Positions 53,866 to 62,697 of a stretch of 64,000 nt of DNA are shown here, one piece after another. Under the pieces are notes generated by a model. That model worked only from the letters and a program-made list of their open reading frames with translations. It was not told the DNA's origin and made no database searches. The DNA lies in the NCBI GenBank assembly GCA_963668435.2, contig CAXXSC010000008.1, positions 1,364,001-1,428,000 of the forward strand, read 5' to 3'. Each line of letters begins with the position of its first letter. The first letter of the stretch is position 1. The DNA is from G963668435 sp963668435. GTDB taxonomy: Bacteria; Latescibacterota; Latescibacteria; Latescibacterales; Latescibacteraceae. Made by a program: the position numbers and the translations under genes.

Positions 53866-54606
53866 TCAGGCTTTAAGGAAGAACTCGCGTATCTGGGGAA
53901 TATCGGAGTCGAGCGCCTCGTCGAGAAGCCCGGTAAAAAGCACGTGTCCCTTATGAAGGTAGGTGACCCTATGGGCGATTCGCTTGATGCTCTCGAGCTC
54001 ATGGGTGACCACTACCATTGTCATGCCGATGGTCTCGTTGAGGGTGATCAGCATCTCGTCAAGGCCCTTCGCGGTGACTGGATCGAGACCTGCCGAGGGC
54101 TCGTCGCAGAAAAGGATGGCGGGATCGAGGACAATGGCACGGGCGACCGCGGCACGTTTCTGCATACCGCCGGAAAGCTCGCGCGGATACTTGTCATAGA
54201 CATTGTGAAGTTCGACCTGACGGAGTTTCAGTTCAGCCACCTCGCGCCGGAGCGCCGGAGAAAGTGAGGTATGCATCTCAAGGGGAAGCGCCACGTTCTC
54301 GCCGACTGTCATGGAATTGAGAAGCGCCCCGTGCTGGTACATGACACCGACATTCCTCAGCACCGGCTCGATCTCCTCCTCCTCGAGTTCGGTCATCTCC
54401 TGCCCCAGAAGGCGTATACTGCCCTTGCCCGGCGTATAGAGGCGAATCACGTTCTTGAGTAGCGTCGATTTCCCGCAGCCCGAGGTACCGAGAATAACCA
54501 TGATCTCGCCCCGTTTCACGTCCAGCGTGACACCGTCCAGCACATGAAGGCTGCCGTACCAGGCGTGAAGCTCCTCGACCTCGAGTGTATTTTCAAAATC
54601 AGCCAT
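53866..54606 (-). CDS. MlaF-type ABC ATPase (lone gene)
   Basis: Cytoplasmic ATPase of the Mla/MCE lipid-transport type. Walker A is GTSGCGKST, the signature LSGGMQKR, Walker B AILFCDEPSAGLDPVT, and the MlaF-typical MMVVVTHELESIKRIAHR is nearly complete (TMVVVTHELESI). The ATG at 54606 is preceded by GGAGCGGAA. In most genomes mlaF is next to mlaE and mlaD; neither is present here, so they must be elsewhere. The 395 bp to galU are divergent. Length of 246 aa is normal. Confidence 0.88.
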   Translation of the reverse strand: MADFENTLEVEELHAWYGSLHVLDGVTLDVKRGEIMVILGTSGCGKSTLLKNVIRLYTPGKGSIRLLGQEMTELEEEEIEPVLRNVGVMYQHGALLNSMTVGENVALPLEMHTSLSPALRREVAELKLRQVELHNVYDKYPRELSGGMQKRAAVARAIVLDPAILFCDEPSAGLDPVTAKGLDEMLITLNETIGMTMVVVTHELESIKRIAHRVTYLHKGHVLFTGLLDEALDSDIPQIREFFLKA

Positions 54607-55001
54607 GTTCCGCTCCGTTATTGTCGTACTGATAATAAGCGCCTCCGGACAGAAATCCGCAAGGGAAAAAGGTGGAGAAGATAACAGCCGTCTTTTGCGC
54701 ACTATTGTATTATTGCCGGTTTTTCTTGCACGTTGCAGTTACCACGTTTGTCAGCACACAGCATTTTCTCTATTTAATCTCAGCGTTTTATTTCTTTTAA
54801 CGTATCAGCCAAACCGCTCAACAAGCATACTGTCTTTCTCGCCTGCCCAGCGATCATCTGTCGTATCCGTGCCATCCGTGCTCCATCCTTTTTCCAACCG
54901 TTTGAAATAGGTGAAGACAGTATTAAAGATTGACTGAGAGAGCCGGAATGCCTATTTTTCTGAAAACCTTACGCGAACTCATCTGAAAACACGAGGACGC
55001 C
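54607..55001. other. Divergent intergenic region, nothing identified
   Basis: Region between mlaF (minus) and galU (plus). It is AT-rich in its centre, as promoters are, but I cannot name boxes. Open frames here lack ribosome sites. Confidence 0.4.
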
Positions 55002-55859
55002 ATGTCTATTACAAAAGCGGTCATTCCGGTCGCCGGGCTCGGCACACGACTTCTGCCGGCGACGAAAAGCCAGCCGAAGGAGATGCTCCCGGTCGGCAGA
55101 AAACCGATTGTACAATATGTGGTCGAGGAACTGGCGGATGCCGGGCTCGACAATATCCTTTTTGTCACCGGGCGCAAGAAACGCTCGATCGAGGATCATT
55201 TCGATCTCTGCCCCGAACTGGGTGACGATAAAGGCAACGAGGAAGTGCCCGAAAATCTTTCTTTCTTCTATATCCGGCAGAAACACCAGAACGGCCTTGG
55301 CGATGCCATCTCCTACGCCGAACGTTTCGCGGGGAACGACAATTTCGCGGTCGCGCTCGGTGATTCGGTCATCCGCGGAGGCAGCCACTCGAGCCTTCTG
55401 AAACGCATGATGGAGGCCCACGAGAAAGAGGGCGCGGGTGCCACGGTTGCGTTCATGGAGGTCGGCGAGGACGATGTCAGGAAGTACGGTGTCGCACAGC
55501 CGAAAGGCCGCGCCGATACGATTTTCGAGGTGGAGCGCATGATCGAGAAGCCGCATCCCACCGAGGCGCCGTCGAGACTGGCGGTTGCCGCTCGCTACGT
55601 GTTCAGCCCGGCAATTTTCGAAGCGCTGAAACGCACACCTGCCGGCCGAAAGGGCGAGCTGGAGATCACCGATGCCATGAACACGCTGGTCAAGATGGGC
55701 CACAAGGTCATCGGAGTCAAGCTCAGGAGCGACGAAAAGCGCTATGATATCGGCGGATTCGGCACATTTTTCAAGGCATTCCTCGATTTCGCGCTGGAGG
55801 ATCCCGAGTACGGCTACATGATCAGGCAGTACATGCGTGAGAAGCTCAAGGAGGTCTGA
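55002..55859 (+). CDS. galU: UTP-glucose-1-phosphate uridylyltransferase
   Basis: Makes UDP-glucose from UTP and glucose-1-phosphate. The nucleotide-binding start PVAGLGTRLLPATKSQPKEM and the QYVVEELADAGLDNILFVTG block are diagnostic for GalU; FFYIRQKHQNGLGDA and KRYDIGGFGTFFKAFLDFAL also fit. GAGGAC lies upstream of the ATG at 55002. The next gene starts 2 nt after the stop. UDP-glucose feeds envelope polysaccharides and UDP-glucuronate. Confidence 0.95.
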   Translation: MSITKAVIPVAGLGTRLLPATKSQPKEMLPVGRKPIVQYVVEELADAGLDNILFVTGRKKRSIEDHFDLCPELGDDKGNEEVPENLSFFYIRQKHQNGLGDAISYAERFAGNDNFAVALGDSVIRGGSHSSLLKRMMEAHEKEGAGATVAFMEVGEDDVRKYGVAQPKGRADTIFEVERMIEKPHPTEAPSRLAVAARYVFSPAIFEALKRTPAGRKGELEITDAMNTLVKMGHKVIGVKLRSDEKRYDIGGFGTFFKAFLDFALEDPEYGYMIRQYMREKLKEV

Positions 55860-55861
55860 GT

Positions 55862-56905
55862 TTGGCCCATACGGCAATTCATTATTCGGCACCGGGACGC
55901 TGCGGCATTGTCGGGAATCCATCCGACATGTACGGTGGTGCGGTAATTTCCTGTTCGACAGCGGAACGGGCCTATGTGACAGTCGAGGACCACGACGTGC
56001 TCGAGTTTGAGGTTGCGGGCCAGGTGCGCACTGTCAGAAAAGCCGCCGACCTTCGCCAGGACAACGGCATGTTCGACGCTATCCTTGCCGCGATCGAGTA
56101 TTTCGAGCTCGAGAAGGAGACTATCCGGATAAGCTGTCGCTCCGACATCCCGGTGCGAGCGGGACTGTCCGGTTCGACCGCGGTCATGACATCGCTGGTC
56201 GCAGCCCTGCTCGAATGGATGGATGTTACCGGCCATGAGTCTGCCGAGCGGAAAAAATGGGGCGAAAAAGCCTATAAAACGCCGCACATCCTCGCCGAGA
56301 TTGTGCGTCATATAGAACTGTATTTTCTCAAGATAGTCTGCGGTTACCAGGACGCTTACATGTGTGCGTTCGGGTCGCTGAATTTTCTCGATTTCTCCGG
56401 CAAGGCACATTATCTGTCACTCGAACGAGAACCGTTGGGAACAGTCGAGAACCTGGCAATCCATGCTCCCGAGGTGCCGTTTGTGCTAGCCCATACCGGT
56501 GTACAGCGTGTTTCAGGCGTTGTTCATAAACCGGTGCGCGACCGCTGGATAGAGGGCGACCGCGAGGTGGTCAAGGGTGTGCTCCGCCTCGCCCACATTG
56601 CACGCATGGCGAAAAAGTTCATTCTCGCCGGCGACTGGGAGCGCCTTGCGGAAAGCATGACGGAGAATCACGAAATTGTCCGCTCGTTCGGCTCGTCATC
56701 CGAGGTCAACGAGTCACTGATTCAAACCGCGCTCGATTCGGGAGCGCTGGCAGCGAAACTTGCCGGCGCAGGCAAGGGTGGAACGGTAATCGCGCTCAAT
56801 CCTGAACCTGAAGAAATGATCGAGGCACTCAAAAAGGCCGGTGCCGGAAGAATCCTCTTCCCCACGCCTTGTGTGGGTGTCAAACGGGAAGAGTCGGCAA
56901 ACTGA
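55862..56905 (+). CDS. GHMP kinase, glucuronokinase-like
   Basis: Sugar-1-kinase. The start is TTG at 55862 with AAGGAGGT in the end of galU. PGRCGIVGNPSDMYGG (residues 11-26) is the GNPSD.Y form seen in glucuronokinases rather than galactokinases. GLSGSTAVMTSLVAALLEW (101 onward) is the ATP-binding motif and KLAGAGKGGTVIAL the third GHMP motif; GYQDAYMCAFGSLNFLDF also fits glucuronokinase. It probably makes glucuronate-1-phosphate, but a heptose or other uronate is possible. The following nucleotidylyltransferase could activate the product to a nucleotide sugar, and galU sits on the other side. The uronate link to the heparinase-like gene at the window start is speculative. Confidence 0.8.
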   Translation: MAHTAIHYSAPGRCGIVGNPSDMYGGAVISCSTAERAYVTVEDHDVLEFEVAGQVRTVRKAADLRQDNGMFDAILAAIEYFELEKETIRISCRSDIPVRAGLSGSTAVMTSLVAALLEWMDVTGHESAERKKWGEKAYKTPHILAEIVRHIELYFLKIVCGYQDAYMCAFGSLNFLDFSGKAHYLSLEREPLGTVENLAIHAPEVPFVLAHTGVQRVSGVVHKPVRDRWIEGDREVVKGVLRLAHIARMAKKFILAGDWERLAESMTENHEIVRSFGSSSEVNESLIQTALDSGALAAKLAGAGKGGTVIALNPEPEEMIEALKKAGAGRILFPTPCVGVKREESAN

Positions 56906-57009
56906 CCGCCGATAACGTAAAATGGAGCACCCCGGACAGAGCGCCGAGGTATTCTTCTGATTCATGAGATCACTGGCAGAAAATCATATCGCAGCCCATG
57001 TGAGGAGTT

Positions 57010-57996
57010 ATGATAGCAATTATTCCGGTCGCGGGCTCAGGAACACGTCTCAGACCGCTGACCCACAGTAAACCGAAAGCGCTTCTGCATGTCGGATCGA
57101 AACCGATCATCGCGCATATCATCGACAGCCTGATCCCCCTCGGCTGCAGTAAGGTCATCCTCATTGTCAGCCACGAAGGGCTCGACATTCCCGAGTATAT
57201 CCAGGCACATTACAGCGGGATCACCGTTGAATCTGTCCTGCAGGAAGACCGTCTGGGCCTCGGTCACGCAGTCAGCCTCACCCGAGGCATGGCTGAGGAC
57301 GAGGAACTGATCATCATGTACGGCGACACCATCATCGACGGCGATTTTTCCGGTTTTGTCGATCGTGATTCCGATGCAGTTATCGCGGTGAAAGAAGTCG
57401 ATGATCCACGCCGTTTCGGTGTCGTAAACGTCGAGGGTTCGCACATCACGAAATTCGTGGAGAAACCGTCGGATCCCCAATCGAAACTCGCTATCGTGGG
57501 ATTCAACTATTTCAGGTCGGCATCGACACTCTACAATTGTATCGACGAGATCATTGCCCGCGGAGTGAAAACGAAAGGCGAGTACCAGATCACGGACGCG
57601 TTCCAGCTCATGCTCGAACAGGGCATGACATTCCGCTACTACCCTATCAACGGCTGGTTCGACTGCGGAACGCCCCAGACACTACTCGAAACAAACCGCT
57701 ACATGCTGGCCAAGGGCAGCAGCATGGCAAGCTGCCCCGGATCGATCATTATCCCGCCGGTATCGATACCGGAAAGCGCTGTAATCACCCACTCGATCAT
57801 TGGCCCGGACGTTTCGGTCGGCGAGAACGCCGTGATCGACAAATCGATCCTCACAGACAGCATTATCGGCAGTGGCGCAAAAGTGGCCAACGCCTGCCTC
57901 AACAGCTCGCTTATCGGTGACAACGCCGTTGTCAGCGAACGCCCGAGAATTCTCACCATCGGTGACAATTCAAGCCTTGACTTCGAGATGAATTAA
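57010..57996 (+). CDS. Sugar-1-phosphate nucleotidylyltransferase with left-handed beta-helix tail
   Basis: Activates a sugar-1-phosphate to an NDP-sugar. The nucleotide site is IPVAGSGTRLRPLTHSKPKA; IMYGDTIIDGDFSGF contains the metal-binding Asp and FVEKPSDP the usual conserved Lys. Residues ~250-320 show hexapeptide-type repeats (SIIGPDVSVGENAVIDKSIL, then SIIGSGAKVANACL), as in glucose-1-phosphate thymidylyltransferase/GlmU-like proteins. TGAGGAG precedes the ATG. It follows the GHMP kinase by 104 bp and ends at a strong terminator. The sugar is not determined by sequence reading. Confidence 0.88.
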   Translation: MIAIIPVAGSGTRLRPLTHSKPKALLHVGSKPIIAHIIDSLIPLGCSKVILIVSHEGLDIPEYIQAHYSGITVESVLQEDRLGLGHAVSLTRGMAEDEELIIMYGDTIIDGDFSGFVDRDSDAVIAVKEVDDPRRFGVVNVEGSHITKFVEKPSDPQSKLAIVGFNYFRSASTLYNCIDEIIARGVKTKGEYQITDAFQLMLEQGMTFRYYPINGWFDCGTPQTLLETNRYMLAKGSSMASCPGSIIIPPVSIPESAVITHSIIGPDVSVGENAVIDKSILTDSIIGSGAKVANACLNSSLIGDNAVVSERPRILTIGDNSSLDFEMN

Positions 57997-58017
57997 TCGT
58001 ATTTTAGGCTTTCGAAA

Positions 58018-58058
58018 ACAGCATATCATGTGATACCGCATGATATGCTGTATTTTTT
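58018..58058 (+). terminator. Rho-independent terminator of the sugar-activation operon
   Basis: A perfect 13-bp stem, ACAGCATATCATG and CATGATATGCTGT, encloses 8 nt and is followed by ATTTTTTAT. It is 22 nt after the nucleotidylyltransferase stop. Confidence 0.9.
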
Positions 58059-58130
58059 ATATGCGCGACGCATATTCTCACAAGTCACTGTTTATTAAGA
58101 CGATGAAGCATGTCTGCAAAGGAGAGAGTC

Positions 58131-58946
58131 ATGGCGATTGACAGGCCGAAACCCGATTTTGTCGACACCGATGTCCTCGGCGAGGACTATCCCTATAAAA
58201 TTCCCGATCCTCCGAAAGAGATCCGTACGCTCGATATCGATGATGTTGAACGCGCAGACCGTTTCCGCAAGCTATACGGCGGCTGTGTCAGTGACGCACT
58301 CTGGCTGAGCGGCATCGTGAACACGATCCTCTCACACGATATCAAGCCTCTCAAGGAACACGATATCATCGCGGGCCGCTGCATCCCGGTCAAATGGCAT
58401 TCTGTCGCGCCTGAAACACACCTGACCGAAGAGGAAAAAGACGCCCGTCAGCTGAAATGGATGAAAGAAGATTCCCCACAGAAACAGATGATGAAGTCGA
58501 TCAAGCCCGGCTCCGTGCTCGTTTTCGACACCGGCGGCGACATGCAGGCAGCACAGTTCGGCGAGATGAGCTGCAATCTTGCACGCTCCCGCGGCTGTGT
58601 CGGTGTTGTCAACTCCGGCCGTACACGCGACACACAGTACATTTTCAAGCTGGGTGATTTCCCCTATTTCACCCGTGGAACCACGCCGAACTTCTACGGC
58701 GGCTGGCGCGTACAGGAAGTCAATGTTCCCATCCACATGCCGGGCCATCTGACGCATTATGTTGTCGTGAGCCCCGGCGATTTCATTTTCGGCGATGACG
58801 ACGGTCTCCAGGTCATTCCCGAGAAATATGTGGACGAGGTCCTGCTCCGCGGCGAAGAGATTCTCGCATTCGAGAACGCCGAGCGCGAGGCTATCCGCAA
58901 CGGCATGCCTATCGACCAGGTCTACGACACATACGGCGATCTGTAA
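58131..58946 (+). CDS. RraA-family protein (aldolase/decarboxylase-like)
   Basis: RraA-fold protein, in relatives a 4-hydroxy-4-methyl-2-oxoglutarate aldolase or a regulator of RNase E. The start at 58131 has AAGGAGAG 5-6 nt upstream; an in-frame ATG seven codons earlier would bury it. GCVSDALWLSGI, then VFDTGGDMQAAQFGEM, GVVNSGRTRDTQYIF and DFPYFTRGTTPNF follow the RraA pattern, including the Arg-Asp pair that binds metal and substrate. FGDDDGLQVIPEKYVDEVL is the usual end. The N-terminal ~40 residues extend beyond the family minimum. The gene stands alone behind the terminator at 58018. The substrate is unknown. Confidence 0.85.
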   Translation: MAIDRPKPDFVDTDVLGEDYPYKIPDPPKEIRTLDIDDVERADRFRKLYGGCVSDALWLSGIVNTILSHDIKPLKEHDIIAGRCIPVKWHSVAPETHLTEEEKDARQLKWMKEDSPQKQMMKSIKPGSVLVFDTGGDMQAAQFGEMSCNLARSRGCVGVVNSGRTRDTQYIFKLGDFPYFTRGTTPNFYGGWRVQEVNVPIHMPGHLTHYVVVSPGDFIFGDDDGLQVIPEKYVDEVLLRGEEILAFENAEREAIRNGMPIDQVYDTYGDL

Positions 58947-58973
58947 GAAGAAGTCGGCAAGTTGGTAAGTAAA

Positions 58974-59105
58974 GAAATCACTTGAATTTGACTATCCACC
59001 ACTAAAAGTGGTGGCTTTTCGCCAAATTCATGGCTTCGCCACCGTGATTTCCAAAGCATTTTCAGGCAAAGCCTTCAGCACATTACCACATGCTGAGCAT
59101 GTGGT
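58974..59105. repeat. Nested palindromic element
   Basis: Outer arms GAAATCAC (58974-58981) and GTGATTTC (59044-59051), middle arms TGAATTTG and CAAATTCA, and an inner hairpin CCACCACT-AAA-AGTGGTGG. TGGC-TTC-GCCA sits in the right arm. A separate perfect hairpin ACCACATGCT-G-AGCATGTGGT follows at 59085-59105. No frame is inside. It looks like a folded-end or MITE-like remnant. Confidence 0.6.
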
Positions 59106-59143
59106 TTTCTAAGTTTGAATAAAGTCAGCAAGTGGAAATAGAG

Positions 59144-59173
59144 AAGCCCGATCAGAAACGGTCGGGCTTTTTT
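59144..59173 (+). terminator. Rho-independent terminator facing the lipoprotein gene
   Basis: AAGCCCGA and TCGGGCTT form an 8-bp stem around 10 nt, followed by six Ts on the plus strand. It would stop read-through from the RraA gene before the convergent lipoprotein gene. Confidence 0.8.
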
Positions 59174-59855
59174 ACCAGTTATTGAGATGATAGTACGGGT
59201 CGGGGCTCGTCGACATCTGAGCTTTCATAAGCGAACGTGCGGGTGTTATCCGAATGGGCTGCTTGCGAAAGTCCCTGCCGTTAAGGCCCACAATCCAGCG
59301 AAACTGCCATTCGGAGTGCTCGGGACCTATCATGGGGAAATATATTTCCCATTGCTCTGTAAAACGTTTCAGCAGCTCGAAATCCGAATTATTATCCCTG
59401 ATCCCTTCAGGAACTGTCCCGCGGAACTCCACGATTATTTCATAATTCGGCGAGCGGAACACTCGCCAATTACCATCTGAAAACACTCTTTCGAACACAT
59501 CCCCGACAGTGGTTTTTCCCGGCTCTGTAATCATTGCGGCCAGTCTCACGCTCAAGGCACTGATTCCCCGGCGGTAACAGCTTTTTTCCATAACAGCCTG
59601 TACATATCCCCCGGATGAAGGGGCCAAAACGATATATTTTTGAAGAATATCGAAATATCGCGAATCGACACTGACAGCGATCTTGCCTTCATTGGTAAGG
59701 TCGAGGGATGATGAATATTCAATGCCGTTCTTTTCGAGCAATGTGAAAATACTCGCGGATTTGGCAGGACTGACACTGCAGAGGTAACGCTGCTCGTGCT
59801 CGCAGGAACAGGTAAGACAGACGAGCAAAAGAATGCAAACATTTCGAAACCGCAT
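59172..59855 (-). CDS. Putative lipoprotein, unknown function
   Basis: The N-terminus (RNVCILLLVCLTCSCEHEQ) is a lipoprotein signal with LTCSC. The mature part starts with YLCSVSPAKSASIFTLLEKN, then NGIEYSSSLDLTNEGKIAVS and SVRLAAMITEPGKTTVGD, a small alpha/beta domain that vaguely recalls the FliF/SctJ-type lipoprotein beginning (N-terminal lipobox followed by a short RBM-like domain with inhibition of residues such as L-x-x-x-G-I-x-Y). The similarity is only a visual impression. The C-terminal half is Trp/Phe rich (TEQWEIYFPMIGPEHSEWQF). GGAG precedes the ATG. It lies downstream of the diguanylate cyclase gene but is separated from it by a terminator. Confidence 0.7.
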   Translation of the reverse strand: MRFRNVCILLLVCLTCSCEHEQRYLCSVSPAKSASIFTLLEKNGIEYSSSLDLTNEGKIAVSVDSRYFDILQKYIVLAPSSGGYVQAVMEKSCYRRGISALSVRLAAMITEPGKTTVGDVFERVFSDGNWRVFRSPNYEIIVEFRGTVPEGIRDNNSDFELLKRFTEQWEIYFPMIGPEHSEWQFRWIVGLNGRDFRKQPIRITPARSLMKAQMSTSPDPYYHLNNW

Positions 59856-59907
59856 TGCCTGCTCCAGTCAGAGAAATGAGTAATCTATAATCTTACAATA
59901 TAAACAA

Positions 59908-59932
59908 AATCCCTCCTTGGCAAGGAGGGATT
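59908..59932 (-). terminator. Hairpin terminator of the diguanylate cyclase gene
   Basis: Perfect 11-bp stem AATCCCTCCTT-GGC-AAGGAGGGATT, with TTTTGTTT following on the minus strand. The stem sequence is also the kind often dispersed in genomes, so it could be a repeat used as a terminator. Confidence 0.65.
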
Positions 59933-60078
59933 CATCTTCCGTATTTTCCAACGTCTTTTGCGGGCAAGATTAATGTGTCAGTCAACTTTTTGCCCGGCAC
60001 ATGACACTTGTCAGCGGTTACAATTTCTGGTTCACGGGATGTTCGCGCCCGTGCCCTGACTCCTGTCCCCTGCTCTCC

Positions 60079-61521
60079 TCAGCCCTCACTCTTGACACTC
60101 TGGTTGCGGCCGCTGGCTTTCGCCATGTACAGGGCCTGATCAACACGGTTCAGGAGACAGTCCTCATCCTCAAGACCGGTATACTGGGCGACACCGAAAC
60201 TGACCGTGACAGGGATTTCGACGCCATCATGAGTAACCGGATTTTCCGCGATCTGACTACGTATTTTCTCGGCCTGCACATAGGCATCGTCAAGGGAGCA
60301 TTCGCGCATGAGGATGATGATCTCCTCACCGCCCCAGCGGCAGACAACATCAGACTCACGAAGGTTCTCGCGGCAGAGATGTGCGATATGCTGAATCACG
60401 TGATCGCCCTTGAGATGGCCGTAATTATCATTGACCTGTTTGAAATGATCGATATCGAGCATCAGCACTGAGAACGGCTCGTCCTTCCGGAGCATCTCCT
60501 TGACATTTTCCGTGAGGATAACATCGAAAGCCTGACGGTTATAAAGGCCGCTGAGCTTATCGGTCACTGCCATTTTCTCGAGCGTTTTCTGGTAGGCCGA
60601 AACGGTCAGATTGGTCAGCATCAGAACTATTGCCGTAATGATTATGCATAGCAGCATGTTGACCATGAGACTTCGGACAATCTGACGTGTGGCTTCCTTA
60701 TCACTGCCGACAATGAGCAGGATACCATCTATCTCGTCCATGTAGCGAGTGTTGACATAGAAATGTTCGCCGCTGAACTCGTATTCATACTCTTTTCCGG
60801 GATTGGCGAGAATCTGCCCTGCCAGTTCTCCGAGCCCCTCGATTTCACCGAGCATATCTTTAGCCGGTATGGACGAATCATGGAGGAGAATCCGGCCCTC
60901 ACTGTCGACAACCATGACCATCCTGTGGTATTTCTGCCTGTAACGGTCAAAGATTTTCGCGACAACACTGACTTTCTGGCCAACACCTGCCGCGCCGATG
61001 AAATTGCCGTCATAATCGAAAACCCGGTAATTGACGAAAATGGTCATCGCGTCCCTGTTTGAGAAATCAGGATCGACATTGATCTCAAAATCCTTATCCA
61101 AATCCCTGACACGGTAATACCAGATATCACGCTCCTCATCGGGTGACACCTGTTTCAGGACACCATCACGATAATAGTAATTATCGGTCTTGTCCGAGAC
61201 GAGAAAACTGGTGAAAGTACCATATTTCTCCTGTATCTGGGCCAGATAGCGCTCAATCTGGGAACTGTCTTTTTCGCCTGAAAGCACCCAATCGCGTAAA
61301 AATGTATCCGAGGCCATAAGGGAAGAGATGTAGACTGTCTGCTGAAAATCACGTATGATTTCCGAATAAACCATATCACTGCTTATTGGCAGGATATTCT
61401 GAGAAATAAGCGAACGGAGCGACTTCCTGGAAACATGGAAACTGGCAAGGCTGACAAAACTGAATCCAATAAAGAGAAGTAATCCCAGGACAATGACAAG
61501 CTGTATTCTGTTATTTTTCAA
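60079..61521 (-). CDS. Membrane-bound diguanylate cyclase with periplasmic dCache-like sensor
   Basis: Makes cyclic di-GMP. TM1 (IQLVIVLGLLLFIGFSFVSLA) and TM2 near residues 283-305 (SLMVNMLLCIIITAIVLML) enclose ~250 periplasmic residues with a Cache pattern (IFVNYRVFDYDGNFIGAAGV, then MVMVVDSEGRILLHDSS). The GGDEF domain has the active site GGEEI at 397-401, the metal Asp in LMLDIDHFKQVNDNYGH, and a product-inhibition site R388-E-S-D391 five residues ahead of it. The start is TTG at 61521 with a poor ribosome site. GGEEF-type sites are active in the family. Confidence 0.93.
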   Translation of the reverse strand: MKNNRIQLVIVLGLLLFIGFSFVSLASFHVSRKSLRSLISQNILPISSDMVYSEIIRDFQQTVYISSLMASDTFLRDWVLSGEKDSSQIERYLAQIQEKYGTFTSFLVSDKTDNYYYRDGVLKQVSPDEERDIWYYRVRDLDKDFEINVDPDFSNRDAMTIFVNYRVFDYDGNFIGAAGVGQKVSVVAKIFDRYRQKYHRMVMVVDSEGRILLHDSSIPAKDMLGEIEGLGELAGQILANPGKEYEYEFSGEHFYVNTRYMDEIDGILLIVGSDKEATRQIVRSLMVNMLLCIIITAIVLMLTNLTVSAYQKTLEKMAVTDKLSGLYNRQAFDVILTENVKEMLRKDEPFSVLMLDIDHFKQVNDNYGHLKGDHVIQHIAHLCRENLRESDVVCRWGGEEIIILMRECSLDDAYVQAEKIRSQIAENPVTHDGVEIPVTVSFGVAQYTGLEDEDCLLNRVDQALYMAKASGRNQSVKSEG

Positions 61522-61649
61522 AGGACACCCGTGATTTCATAAGTTGTGAGCAGAACCTTTCCGAGGAAATATACGAGCTTGAAATAATTTGTCAAATAGA
61601 ATTGGTACTACAAACTGAAATGTAAAATAACAATAAACGCTTAATAAAA

Positions 61650-61686
61650 CAAAAAAAATACAAAAAGGACGGCCTTGAGCCGTCCT
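61650..61686 (-). terminator. Rho-independent terminator of the methyltransferase gene
   Basis: AGGACGGC and GCCGTCCT form an 8-bp stem; on the minus strand it is followed by TTTTTGTATTTTTTTTG. It is 47 nt after the stop codon. Confidence 0.88.
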
Positions 61687-61733
61687 CATTGTCATACTGC
61701 CCGTTGACAGCGAATTCACGAGATGCTTACCGA

Positions 61734-62534
61734 TTAGACCAGTTCGTTTTCACGCATGTACGAAAGATAGTTCATGCAGTATTCGTCAATGCCCATGACC
61801 GCCAGCGCGGAATGAAGTGTCACCATCATTTCGTTCTCGGTGGGATCGATAATTGCGCCGTCACAGCCCGAGGCCACCAGCATGGAGAAAAACGCCCTGT
61901 TGAAATTGTTACGTTTCGGGATACCGAACGAGATATTTGACAGTCCCAGTGCGATATGCGCCTCGGGATAGGTCTTTTTCGTATAGCTGACCGCATCGAG
62001 GATAAATCGCGCCTGCCCCGGATTGGTGGAGGCCGGACGGACAAGGTGGTCGAAATAGGCCCGGTCGATGGAAATATCATTTTCGCTAAGAAGCGCCGCG
62101 ATATCGTCGGTGATCTTCACACGGCCGTCGTAATCCTCCGGCATACCGTTGTCATCCATTGTCAGACAGACAACACCGGTGCCGAATTCTTTCACGAGGG
62201 GAATGATGCCGTCCACACGCACTTTTTCCATCGTGATTGAATTGATAATACTCCCCTCGCGATTGCAGATCTCCAGTCCCGCACGAATGGCGTCCGGATT
62301 GGCGGAATCGAACGACAACGGTGCCTCGACAGCCTCCGCGACGATTCCGGTGATCCATTTCATGTCATCGATCTCTTTTGCGGGGTCGCCGCCGGCGTTG
62401 ATATCGACATGTGTTGCGCCTGCCTCGATCTGGCGGCGCGCCTCATTGGCGACAAAATCCTCGTCGCGATCCCAGACTTTCGTCCGTATGGACTTACGGG
62501 TCATATTGATTCGTTCGCCTATGACAGTAAACAT
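61734..62534 (-). CDS. Methyltetrahydrofolate methyltransferase-like (pterin-binding) protein
   Basis: Pterin-binding TIM barrel related to AcsE/MetH folate domain and MtrH-type enzymes. AGGGAG at 6 nt supports the ATG at 62534; the open frame upstream starts elsewhere without support. TVIGERINMTRKSIRTKVW, then QIEAGATHVDINAGGDP and APLSFDSANPDAIRAGLEIC are typical, as are NSITMEK and HIALGLSNISFGIPKR with the NNFNRAFFSMLV block. The length of 266 aa is that of the stand-alone methyltransferase that transfers a methyl group from methyl-THF to a corrinoid protein. No corrinoid protein gene is nearby. Confidence 0.88.
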   Translation of the reverse strand: MFTVIGERINMTRKSIRTKVWDRDEDFVANEARRQIEAGATHVDINAGGDPAKEIDDMKWITGIVAEAVEAPLSFDSANPDAIRAGLEICNREGSIINSITMEKVRVDGIIPLVKEFGTGVVCLTMDDNGMPEDYDGRVKITDDIAALLSENDISIDRAYFDHLVRPASTNPGQARFILDAVSYTKKTYPEAHIALGLSNISFGIPKRNNFNRAFFSMLVASGCDGAIIDPTENEMMVTLHSALAVMGIDEYCMNYLSYMRENELV

Positions 62535-62580
62535 GGCATTCTCCCTGATGTGATAATCATATTTAAAAGTCAGGTCTTCC

Positions 62581-62611
62581 AATGAACTACCCCGGGTTGA
62601 AATCCGAGGTA
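62581..62611. repeat. REP-like hairpin repeat, copy 2
   Basis: Second copy of the unit at 13360-13390 (28 of 31 positions equal). The hairpin is preserved with one wobble and one mismatch (ACCCCGGGTT and AATCCGAGGT), and CT/AG extend it by two pairs. It is in the gap before the methyltransferase gene. Confidence 0.6.
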
Positions 62612-62697
62612 GTTTCTTGTTCAAACAGCACAATGGAGAACAGACCGGAATACAGTTTTTGAGTTCCGCTGATATTCCGGCACTTTGATATCAAAAA

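Noticed and set aside
54969..55922. Minus-strand frame of 317 codons opposite galU
   Set aside because: galU has all diagnostic motifs; this is a shadow frame.
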